A DNA stretch of 13,112 nt from Tessaracoccus flavescens (GTDB lineage: Bacteria; Actinomycetota; Actinomycetes; Propionibacteriales; Propionibacteriaceae). The notes under the pieces were generated by a model. That model searched no databases and was not told where the DNA came from. It was given only the letters and a program-made list of their open reading frames with translations. Numbering within the stretch: position 1 is the stretch's first letter; the number at the start of each line of letters is the position of its first letter. The DNA lies in contig DYZF01000200.1 in assembly GCA_020741375.1 (NCBI GenBank), positions 1 to 13,112 of the forward strand. Reading direction: 5' to 3'. Both the position numbers and the translations under genes were made by a program. This document shows positions 1-5,374 of the stretch, piece after piece.

Positions 1-12
1 CAAACTCACAAA

Positions 13-42
13 TAGATGGGCCACGCGAGACGTAGATGGGCC
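13..42. repeat. Tandem 10-bp direct repeat TAGATGGGCC
   Basis: TAGATGGGCC occurs at 13-22 and again at 33-42, exactly 20 bp (about two helical turns) apart, upstream of the padR promoter. The same core TAGATGGG is found in both arms of the long inverted repeat at 1778-1880. The spacing would suit a protein binding on one face of the helix, but an edge of a dispersed repeat is equally possible because the window starts here. Confidence 0.5.
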
Positions 43-68
43 CAGCGTGACAAGGGAACCGAGGGACC

Positions 69-99
69 TATCAAGATATATCGTTGACATATCTCGATA
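69..99. promoter_or_regulatory. Probable PadR operator (inverted repeat)
   Basis: TATCAAGATAT (69-79) and ATATCTCGATA (89-99) form an 11-bp inverted repeat with one mismatch and a 9-bp spacer. The right arm covers the -35 hexamer of the padR promoter. PadR proteins are usually dimeric repressors that bind such AT-rich dyads in their own promoters, so autorepression is the likely function. The arms are seen directly; the bound protein is inferred. Confidence 0.65.
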
Positions 100-112
100 G
101 AGCGTTTATGGT
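84..112 (+). promoter_or_regulatory. padR promoter (-35 TTGACA, -10 TATGGT)
   Basis: A consensus -35 TTGACA at 84-89 is followed after 17 bp by TATGGT at 107-112. Transcription would begin near 119, giving a leader of about 44 nt that carries the AAGGAG ribosome site at 151-156. The -35 lies inside the dyad at 69-99, so repressor binding would block RNA polymerase. Confidence 0.65.
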
Positions 113-162
113 TGTTGTCGTCGGCGGCACACGGTCGTCGCACCACAACGAAGGAGTATGCG

Positions 163-858
163 ATGGAAGCCGCATTCAATCCCATGTCGGGCGCCCGCAG
201 GTCTGCCCTTCGATTCAACATCTTCATGAACGAGGCCGACGGCGGCGCCGGGCGCGAGGAGCGCTCAGGCCGACGCGGAGGCCCCCGTCGGGGTGGCCAC
301 GGCCGCCCCGGTCGCGGCAACGGCGGGCCGTTCGGCCCCTCGGGTGACCCAGCCGACGCTTTCGGCCCGATGGGCGGGCCCCGCGGCCCCCACAGGCACG
401 GCGGCCGACGCGGTCACCGCGCTCGCCGCGGCGACGTCCGCTTGGCCGCGCTCCTGCTGATCGCCGAGGAGCCGCGCAATGGCTACCAGATCATCCAGGA
501 GCTCGACGCCCGCACCGACGGCCGCTGGAAGCCCTCCCCCGGCGCCATCTACCCGGCCCTCAACCAGCTTGAGGACGAAGGCCTCATCCGCCTCTCCGGC
601 GGAGAGACCGGCAAGTCCTACGAGGTCACGGACGCGGGCAAGGAGCAGGCTGACGCAGCCGCGAGCCGCCCCGCCCCCTGGAAGCATGAAGAAGAGAACG
701 AAGAGCGCCCCGGCGCCGCCCTCACCCACGAGTACGGCCAGCTCTGGCAAGCACTCGGCGCAATCGCCCAGTCGGGCGATGAGGTGCTGATCGCCAAGGC
801 CACCGCCGAGGTCCAAGACCTGAAGCGGAAGCTCTACCAGTTCTTAGCCGACGCCTAA
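163..858 (+). CDS. PadR-family transcriptional regulator
   Basis: A 231-residue protein. Residues about 25-90 are a basic, low-complexity Gly/Arg/Pro-rich tail. Residues 90-165 are a PadR winged helix, with the signature run GDVRLAALLLIAEEPRNGYQ, then W122-KPSPGAIYPALNQLEDEGLI and a wing around G147-D157. The C-terminal part (187-230) is helical and should form the dimerisation arm. The start is ATG 163, preceded by AAGGAG at 151-156 with 6-nt spacing; an upstream in-frame start at 112 overlaps the promoter -10 and is rejected. PadR proteins generally repress detoxification, transport or envelope genes on sensing small molecules, but the ligand and targets cannot be read here. The operator-like dyad over its own promoter suggests autoregulation. 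The Gly/Arg-rich tail is common in this actinobacterial subgroup. The gene is monocistronic and followed by a hairpin. Confidence 0.9.
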   Translation: MEAAFNPMSGARRSALRFNIFMNEADGGAGREERSGRRGGPRRGGHGRPGRGNGGPFGPSGDPADAFGPMGGPRGPHRHGGRRGHRARRGDVRLAALLLIAEEPRNGYQIIQELDARTDGRWKPSPGAIYPALNQLEDEGLIRLSGGETGKSYEVTDAGKEQADAAASRPAPWKHEEENEERPGAALTHEYGQLWQALGAIAQSGDEVLIAKATAEVQDLKRKLYQFLADA

Positions 859-867
859 CCGGCATCC

Positions 868-905
868 GATGGCCGGCCAACCCGTCGATAGGCTGGCCGG
901 CCGTC
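868..905 (+). terminator. Hairpin terminator after padR
   Basis: GGCCGGCCA (871-879) pairs perfectly with TGGCCGGCC (894-902), and the stem extends outward by G868-C905, A869-T904 and a T-G wobble, with a 14-nt loop. It starts 10 nt after the padR stop codon. No T-run follows, as is common for terminators of high-GC actinobacteria. Confidence 0.65.
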
Positions 906-963
906 TGGCGTCTAAGGCTGTCTGGCGATCAAGCTGCGCTCTCCCCCAGCAAGGATCTGGGGC

Positions 964-1040
964 GTGAAAAAGCGACCGCTTTTTCGTGTTACACAACCAC
1001 TATGGTCGCGTCACTCGAAAAAAAGCGGTCGCTATTTCAC
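964..1040. terminator. Facing pair of terminator-like palindromes forming one long inverted repeat
   Basis: The intergenic stretch 859-1174 has no gene; this is its main content besides the hairpin at 868-905. The left arm 964-986 and right arm 1016-1040 are inverted copies (one mismatch and a 2-nt length difference) around a 29-nt loop. Each arm also folds alone: AAAAAGCGACCGCTTTTT (967-984) is a 7-bp stem with a GACC loop, running into T's like an intrinsic terminator; the right arm does the same on the other strand. It lies between the convergent padR and SRPBCC genes, so bidirectional termination is the simplest role. The A/T tracts contrast with the GC-rich surroundings. Confidence 0.7.
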
Positions 1041-1174
1041 TCTCTACGGCCTAGCCCGGATGGCGCCGCACGGGCGAGCGTCCTGACCTGATACTCGAGG
1101 CGGCTTGCCCTCGCCTACGCGGACAGGCGATCAGGCCGAAGCTAGGTTCGTTGAGGGTTGCAATGCGGCAATGC

Positions 1175-1633
1175 TCAGGCAACGCCCTCAGCGAGCTTGG
1201 CGAGGCTGTCCTCAAGGGCAGACTTCTCCACCAACGGGAACTTCACCTTCTGGAGCAGCTCCTTGTCGGTGACCTTCGACCAGTCGTAGGTGACGGTGAC
1301 ATCGGTCTGGTCCGTACCGTCGGAGGTGAGTTCCCAGACCCAGGTCCAGCCGGGCGGCTCGGTGCCAGCGGGCGCGGTTGCCCAGCCGACGACGGCGTTG
1401 CGCGCGTAGGCGACGACGTGGTTATCGGTTTGGTACTCGCCGCCCATGTGGTCGCCCTCCATGTTCATGGTGAACACTTGGCCGACTTCCTGGATGCGGT
1501 CGCCGTGGGAGACGGAACGGACGAAGCCGGAGCCGTCGAGCTCGACGTGGTTGGCCGGCAGAGTGAGGTAGTCGAAGACCTCTCCAACCGGCGCGTTGAT
1601 GGTGCGGGTGACACTGATAGAGGTATCGCTCAT
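1175..1633 (-). CDS. SRPBCC-fold (START-like/polyketide cyclase family) protein
   Basis: A 152-residue single-domain protein. The N-terminus, ISVTRTINAPVGEVFDYLTL, is the typical first strand and helix of the SRPBCC helix-grip fold. It is followed by alternating strands with an aromatic-rich core (W84, and WTWVWEL at 97-102) and a C-terminal helix (134-151) that would close the hydrophobic cavity. Such proteins bind hydrophobic ligands or act as cyclases, dehydrases or antitoxin-like chaperones; nothing in the sequence fixes the ligand. The start is ATG 1633, with AAGGA seven bases upstream on the minus strand. The frame stays open further upstream, but that part has no family similarity and overlaps the long inverted repeat at 1778-1880. 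No signal peptide or membrane segment is seen, so it should be cytoplasmic. It is convergent with padR and appears monocistronic. Confidence 0.85.
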   Translation of the reverse strand: MSDTSISVTRTINAPVGEVFDYLTLPANHVELDGSGFVRSVSHGDRIQEVGQVFTMNMEGDHMGGEYQTDNHVVAYARNAVVGWATAPAGTEPPGWTWVWELTSDGTDQTDVTVTYDWSKVTDKELLQKVKFPLVEKSALEDSLAKLAEGVA

Positions 1634-1777
1634 ATCTCCATCCTTACCCGCGATTGCCCAGAAATCACGCCGTCGGCCAAGAAAAGTGCCCCCCTTCGTC
1701 AGCCGGCTGCGCCAACTGCTCAGGGATCGGTACCCGCGAGAGGCCCCGGCTCCTCGCCCGCCCGCCGCTCTGGGGCC

Positions 1778-1880
1778 GCCCTGAGGGAATGAGCAATTAG
1801 ATGGGCTCGTTCCCCAGTTCAGGGTGCTTTCTCGGCGTGTCACGGCTGCGAACCCATCTAATTGCTCATTCCTTCAGGCC
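1778..1880. repeat. 32-bp imperfect inverted repeat with 39-nt loop (element A)
   Basis: Arms 1778-1809 and 1849-1880 match at 29 of 32 positions. The cores are GGAATGAGCAATTAGATGGG and its complement. The loop 1810-1848 contains CTCGGCGTGTCACGG. The element lies between the divergent SRPBCC gene and the membrane-protein gene, in a 292-nt region (1634-1925) that otherwise holds no gene. It could be a miniature mobile element, a dispersed palindromic repeat or a structured RNA. No clear target-site duplication flanks it. It shares blocks with the hairpin at 12816-12893. Confidence 0.8.
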
Positions 1881-1925
1881 ACCAAGGAGCGCAAGTTCGA
1901 CGGTGGTGACGTGTAGCGTGCGGGT

Positions 1926-2390
1926 GTGGACTGGATCGAGATCGCGGCCAAGGCGGGCATCATCGTCGTCGCCGGCCTCATCGCTGCGGGCGGCAACCCC
2001 GTGGTGCGCGCCCTCCTGCGCTGGATCGATCGCTCACCCCGCAATCTGGAGCCCACGTCTACCGAACCAGCGACGGCGGGAGCCGACGACGAGCTCCGCA
2101 TCGTCCAGCGCAACCTCGGCTTGGAGAAGGCGCAGCGCGACCTGCCGGGCGGCAGATGGGTGGGCATCCTCGAGCGCCTCGCCATGTACGCCACCATCCT
2201 GGCTGGCTTTCCCGCCGGCATTGCCTTGGTGCTCGGCGTCAAGGGGCTCGGCCGCTACGCCGACCTGGTCACCGACTCCGCCGCCGGCGTCTCCCGCAAG
2301 GGCGAACTGTTCATCATCGGCACCTTCGCCAGCCTGCTCTGGGGCGGTCTGTGGGCCGGCGTCGCCTACTGGGGAGTTCGCGCATGGTGA
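1926..2390 (+). CDS. Small integral membrane protein, resembling the C-terminal part of DUF3307 proteins
   Basis: A 154-residue protein with three predicted membrane segments: about 7-31, 85-105 and 128-150. A polar linker (33-75) with acidic and Thr/Ala-rich stretches separates the first two. The middle contains GRWVGILER (76-84), then KGLGR (106-110) and ELFIIGTFASLL (127-138). The same order of motifs occurs at the C-terminus of DUF3307 membrane proteins, as I recall that family. DUF3307 genes are often next to satD genes, and a SatD gene lies two genes downstream here. The function is unknown. The start is GTG 1926; no convincing Shine-Dalgarno sequence precedes it, so leaderless translation is possible. 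It overlaps the next gene by 7 nt (2384-2390), which implies co-translation with the HD hydrolase. Confidence 0.7.
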   Translation: MDWIEIAAKAGIIVVAGLIAAGGNPVVRALLRWIDRSPRNLEPTSTEPATAGADDELRIVQRNLGLEKAQRDLPGGRWVGILERLAMYATILAGFPAGIALVLGVKGLGRYADLVTDSAAGVSRKGELFIIGTFASLLWGGLWAGVAYWGVRAW

Positions 2391-2959
2391 GCTCCGGAGG
2401 GCTACTCCCCCGCGCCGTCGAGGCCGAACTCCTGACCCGCTGGTCCGAACCGCACCGGCACTACCACTCCGTGTCCCACCTGGAATACGGGCTCGACGCG
2501 TTGGCCCGCCTCGGCGGTGAGCGCCTCGAAGTGATCGCGTTCTGGTGCCACGACGCCGTCCACAGCAACCGCACACCCGAGGATGAAACCGCGTCGACGG
2601 AGGTGGCCCGCACGCTGCTGGCCGACGTCCTACCTGCGGACGAGGTCGATGAGGTGTGCCGACTCATCATGCTCACGGCCGGACACCGTGTGGAGCCCGG
2701 CGACGACGCGGGCGCCCGCCTCTGCGACGCCGACCTCAGCGGCCTCGGCGCACCGTGGGAGATCTACAGCCGCAACGTCGCGGGCATTCGCGCCGAACTG
2801 CCGCAGATCACGGACGAGCAATGGAAACAGGGTCGCGGTGCGTTCCTCCGCGGCTTCCTCGGGCGCGAGTGGTTCTACTCGTCGGCGCTGGGCCGTGAGC
2901 TGTGGCAGGACCAAGCGCGGGCCAACCTCGCACGAGAGTTGGACGAGCTGACCGACTAA
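2384..2959 (+). CDS. HD-superfamily metal-dependent phosphohydrolase (COG4339-like)
   Basis: A 191-residue, all-helical protein. It shows the metal-site pattern of the small HD hydrolases of the COG4339 type: HRHYHSVSH (24-32), the HD pair H56-D57 in AFWCHDAVH, the acidic run PEDET (65-69), H101 in TAGH, and LCDADLSGLG (113-122). The tail carries the family's IRAEL, GRGAFLRGFLGRE and ARANLARELDEL segments. Such enzymes hydrolyse phosphate esters, often nucleotides, but the substrate of this group is not established. The start is ATG 2384 with GGGGAG (2371-2376) 7 nt upstream. It overlaps the stop of the preceding membrane-protein gene, so both are probably made together. The satD gene follows after 113 nt with its own promoter. 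No signal peptide is seen, so it is cytoplasmic. Confidence 0.85.
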   Translation: MVSSGGLLPRAVEAELLTRWSEPHRHYHSVSHLEYGLDALARLGGERLEVIAFWCHDAVHSNRTPEDETASTEVARTLLADVLPADEVDEVCRLIMLTAGHRVEPGDDAGARLCDADLSGLGAPWEIYSRNVAGIRAELPQITDEQWKQGRGAFLRGFLGREWFYSSALGRELWQDQARANLARELDELTD

Positions 2960-3027
2960 GGCCGCCTAGCGGGCTGCCGGCGCGAGGCATGCGTCAAGGC
3001 GTCCCCGATAGCCCTTCTGCAGCTATT

Positions 3028-3080
3028 TCCTTCATTACTCACTGTTTAAGGTATTCTCTACATGTGGAGAGAATGAAGGA
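3028..3080. promoter_or_regulatory. AT-rich satD promoter with two nested inverted repeats
   Basis: An AT-rich island (about 3021-3080) interrupts GC-rich DNA. The inner dyad ATTCTCT (3053-3059) / AGAGAAT (3068-3074) is perfect with an 8-bp centre. The outer dyad TCCTTCATT (3028-3036) / AATGAAGGA (3072-3080) is also perfect. Candidate -10 hexamers are TAAGGT (3047-3052) and TATTCT (3052-3057); no convincing -35 is visible. The right arms cover the ribosome site and ATG start of satD, so a bound regulator, or the RNA hairpin if transcription starts far enough upstream, would block expression. Confidence 0.55.
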
Positions 3081-3717
3081 TTCTGCTGTAGCACTGCTGA
3101 TCGACGTCGTGTCGTCGCGATCCGGCGACAGAGCCGCCCTGCACCAAGCCCTTCAGGACGCCGCGGCCGTCGCCAATGAACGGCACCCCGCCGTCGATCC
3201 CCTACGGCCCACCGTCGGCGACGAACTCCAAGGCGTCTACTCAACGCTCGGCGACGCGCTCGCCGCCAGCTACACCTTCCGGCTCGCGCTGGCTCCGCGC
3301 TGGGACGCTCGGGTCGGGATCGGGGGCGGCGCCGTCGAGGTGGTGGACTCAGATCTAGGCATCCAGGACGGCTCGGCGTGGTGGTTGGCGCGCGAGGCCA
3401 TCGATTGGGTGAAGGAGCAGGCCCACCGCAAGGGATACGAGTCGGCTCGGACGGCGATCCGCGACGGCCGCCGGGCCGACGGCGCCAGCTCCTCGGACAG
3501 CAGGGTCGCCGACGCCCTGACCCGCCTCATCGACGCGCATGTCGCCCGCCTGAAGCCGGGCGTCGTCGAAAGCCTCAAGGGGGTGCTGTCGGGTGAAGAC
3601 AACGCGGCGGTCGCGGACCGGCTCGGCATCAGCGCCTCTGCCAACTCCCAGCGCGTGATCAACAACGACTTGCGCGTGGTCGCCGACGCCATCGCGGCGT
3701 TGGGGCACCTCCGCTAG
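3073..3717 (+). CDS. SatD-family protein (palm-like domain plus C-terminal helix-turn-helix)
   Basis: A 214-residue protein recognised as SatD-like by ALLIDVVSSR (6-16), TVGDELQG (47-54), RVGIGGGAVEV (80-90) and SAWWLAREAI (101-110), which recur in that order in the family. The C-terminal 145-212 is helical. EDNAAVADRLGISASANSQR (175-194) is a clear helix-turn-helix of the sigma-region-4/LuxR type. The family is named after the sat operon of Streptococcus mutans; its biochemical role is unknown. Motif order and spacing resemble class III nucleotidyl cyclases: metal Asp (D11), GD-E (D50/E51), GIxxG, and an AxxxR near 107. The cyclase Asn is replaced by Trp. The start is ATG 3073 with GGAG at 3066-3069 (close spacing); GTG 3064 is an alternative. 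It is convergent with ppk2, with 37 nt between stops and no obvious terminator. Confidence 0.8.
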   Translation: MKDSAVALLIDVVSSRSGDRAALHQALQDAAAVANERHPAVDPLRPTVGDELQGVYSTLGDALAASYTFRLALAPRWDARVGIGGGAVEVVDSDLGIQDGSAWWLAREAIDWVKEQAHRKGYESARTAIRDGRRADGASSSDSRVADALTRLIDAHVARLKPGVVESLKGVLSGEDNAAVADRLGISASANSQRVINNDLRVVADAIAALGHLR

Positions 3718-3754
3718 CGCCCTTCGTCGGCAGCGACGACATGTGGCGCCGATC

Positions 3755-4726
3755 TCAGTCGTCGTCGAAGCCTCCATGCTCGGCCTCCGGCTGATCGCCC
3801 AAGGCCTCGGCACGAGCCTGATCCGCCGCCTCCGCGGCCAAGCGTGCCTTCGAGCCGCGCTGCACAATCAGCGGGTCCGTCGGCTTGATCACCGAGTGAT
3901 CCTTGCCCTCGTACTCGTGCAGATCCAGGAACAGGCGCATCGCGTTCAACCGGGCGCGCTTCTTGTCGTTGCTCTTGATCCGGTACCACGGCGCGATCGC
4001 CGTGTCCGTGAACCGCAGCATCGCCGTCTTCGCCTCCGTGTAATCCTCCCAACGCCCCAGCGATTCGAGATCCATCGGCGACAGCTTCCACTGCCGCACC
4101 GGATCGATCTGCCGGATCGCGAACCGGGTGCGCTGCTCGCGCTGCGTCACCGAGAACCACAGCTTCGTCACCGTGATCCCGGATTCGATCAGCATCTCCT
4201 CGAAGATCGGCGCCTGGTGGACGAAGATGTTGTATTCCTCGTCAGTGCAGAAGCCCATCACGCGCTCGACGCCGGCCCGGTTGTACCAGGAGCGGTCGAA
4301 CAGCACGATCTCGCCGTTGGTGGGCAGGTGCTGCACGTACCGCTGGAAGTACCACTGCCCCCGCTCGCGCTCCGTCGGCGCCGCCAGCGCCACCACGCGC
4401 GCCGTCCGCGGGTTCAGGTGCTCCGTGAACCGCTTGATCGCACCACCCTTACCTGCGGCGTCGCGACCCTCGAAGATGATGATGTGCTTCGTGCCCGAAT
4501 CCTGCGCGGCGTACTGAAACTTCAGCAGCTCGATCTGCAGTTGGCGCTTCTCCGCCTCGTACTCGCGACGGCTCAGCAGCTCGTCGTAGGGGTACTTGTC
4601 GCGCCATGTTTCGACGGCGTTGCCGCCGGGATCGATCAGGTAGGGATCCTCGCCATGCACATCGGCAACGGAGAAGCCTTCTTCGCGTAGTTGGTCGATG
4701 TATTCGCGCAGGTTGTGCTGGCTCAT
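3755..4726 (-). CDS. ppk2: Polyphosphate kinase 2 family (PPK2) nucleotide phosphotransferase
   Basis: A 323-residue single-domain PPK2. The P-loop FEGRDAAGKGGAIKRF is at 85-100. The Walker B segment IVLFDRSWYNRAGVERVMGF is at 140-159. The lid and helical region includes QREQRTRFAIRQIDPVRQWK (195-214) and the family's DLESLGRWEDYTEAK block (219-233). PPK2 enzymes use inorganic polyphosphate to phosphorylate GDP/ADP or NMPs, or run in reverse; one domain and about 320 residues fit the class I type, but nucleotide preference cannot be read safely. The tail after about 290 is Ala- and acid-rich and probably disordered. The start is ATG 4726, which aligns with the family N-terminus (YIDQLREEGFSV). 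The ribosome site is weak. It is transcribed divergently from tpx across a 57-nt spacer and sits within reach of ppk1 at 9755, the likely polyphosphate maker. Confidence 0.93.
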   Translation of the reverse strand: MSQHNLREYIDQLREEGFSVADVHGEDPYLIDPGGNAVETWRDKYPYDELLSRREYEAEKRQLQIELLKFQYAAQDSGTKHIIIFEGRDAAGKGGAIKRFTEHLNPRTARVVALAAPTERERGQWYFQRYVQHLPTNGEIVLFDRSWYNRAGVERVMGFCTDEEYNIFVHQAPIFEEMLIESGITVTKLWFSVTQREQRTRFAIRQIDPVRQWKLSPMDLESLGRWEDYTEAKTAMLRFTDTAIAPWYRIKSNDKKRARLNAMRLFLDLHEYEGKDHSVIKPTDPLIVQRGSKARLAAEAADQARAEALGDQPEAEHGGFDDD

Positions 4727-4783
4727 GCGGCCACCGTATCGAAGGGGCTGGCGAGATTTGCATCCATCGGCAAAGATCGACGC

Positions 4784-5281
4784 ATGGCTGAGATTAAGTT
4801 CAAGGGAAACCCCGTCAACTCCGTGGGCGAACTGCCCGCCGTCGGCAGCGATGCCCCCGCATTTGAGGTCACGGGCACGGACCTCGCTCCCGTCAAGCTC
4901 TCCGATTTCGAGGGCCAGCAGGTTGTCCTCAACATCTTCCCGTCCGTCGACACCGGCGTGTGCGCGATGAGCGTGCGCACCTTCAACGAGAAGGCCGCCG
5001 CCCTCGACGGCACCAAGGTGGTCTGCATCTCGCGGGACCTCCCGTTCGCGCTCAACCGCTTCTGCGGCGCTGAGGGCATCGAGAACGTCGTGGTCGCGTC
5101 AGACTTCAAGACCAACTTCGGCGAGACGTACGGCGTCACCTTCACCGACGGCCCGCTGCAGGGTCTGCTCTCGCGTGCGGTTGTCGTCATCGACAAGGAC
5201 GGCAAGGTCGTCTACACCGAGCAGGTGGCCGAAACCACCACCGAGCCCGATTACGACAAGGCTCTCGGCGCCCTCGCCTGA
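4784..5281 (+). CDS. tpx: Thiol peroxidase, Tpx-type peroxiredoxin
   Basis: A 165-residue atypical 2-Cys peroxiredoxin of the Tpx group. The peroxidatic site is PSVDTGVC (53-60), with C60 and T57. The resolving cysteine is C94 in NRFCGAEG. R131 (LLSRAVVVID) completes the active site. A third cysteine, C81 (VVCISRDLPFA), is also usual for the family. It reduces H2O2 and organic hydroperoxides in the cytoplasm, forming an intramolecular C60-C94 disulfide that thioredoxin (or another thiol system) reduces. The length is normal (E. coli 168). The start is ATG 4784, matching the family N-terminus (KGNPVNSVGELPAVG); the ribosome site is poor (AAAGA at 4772). It is divergent from ppk2, and a strong terminator lies 35 nt after the stop. 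No hydroperoxide-regulator site was recognised in the short promoter region. Confidence 0.95.
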   Translation: MAEIKFKGNPVNSVGELPAVGSDAPAFEVTGTDLAPVKLSDFEGQQVVLNIFPSVDTGVCAMSVRTFNEKAAALDGTKVVCISRDLPFALNRFCGAEGIENVVVASDFKTNFGETYGVTFTDGPLQGLLSRAVVVIDKDGKVVYTEQVAETTTEPDYDKALGALA

Positions 5282-5315
5282 TCCTCGTCGGCCTGCAGGC
5301 CAACCCCGAAACGCA

Positions 5316-5346
5316 GCAACGCCCCCGGTTCGTCCGGGGGCGTTGC
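5316..5346. terminator. Perfect 13-bp bidirectional terminator
   Basis: GCAACGCCCCCGG (5316-5328) pairs perfectly with CCGGGGGCGTTGC (5334-5346) around the loop TTCGT. It lies between the stop codons of the convergent tpx and ygfZ genes and can serve both strands. There is no T-run. Confidence 0.85.
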
Positions 5347-5374
5347 CCGTCGTCAGGGATCCGGCGAAGGGGAG

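Noticed and set aside
1151..1792. Plus-strand frame opposite the SRPBCC gene
   Set aside because: The minus strand has a family match and a good ribosome site; the plus-strand product is compositionally biased.
1778..1880. Complete insertion sequence or MITE with target duplication
   Set aside because: There is no transposase frame, and I could not find matching direct repeats flanking the arms; only an inverted repeat is claimed.
1896..1919. Promoter TTCGAC/TAGCGT before the membrane-protein gene
   Set aside because: The spacer is only about 12 bp, too short for a normal sigma-70-type promoter; TAGCGT alone might serve a leaderless transcript, but support is thin.
2156..2383. N-terminal extension of the HD hydrolase
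   Set aside because: It overlaps the membrane-protein gene in another frame, is Arg/His-rich without similarity, and the family N-terminus and ribosome site fit ATG 2384.
3743..4690. A 315-codon plus-strand frame opposite ppk2
   Set aside because: The PPK2 P-loop and Walker B motifs lie on the minus strand; this is the shadow frame.
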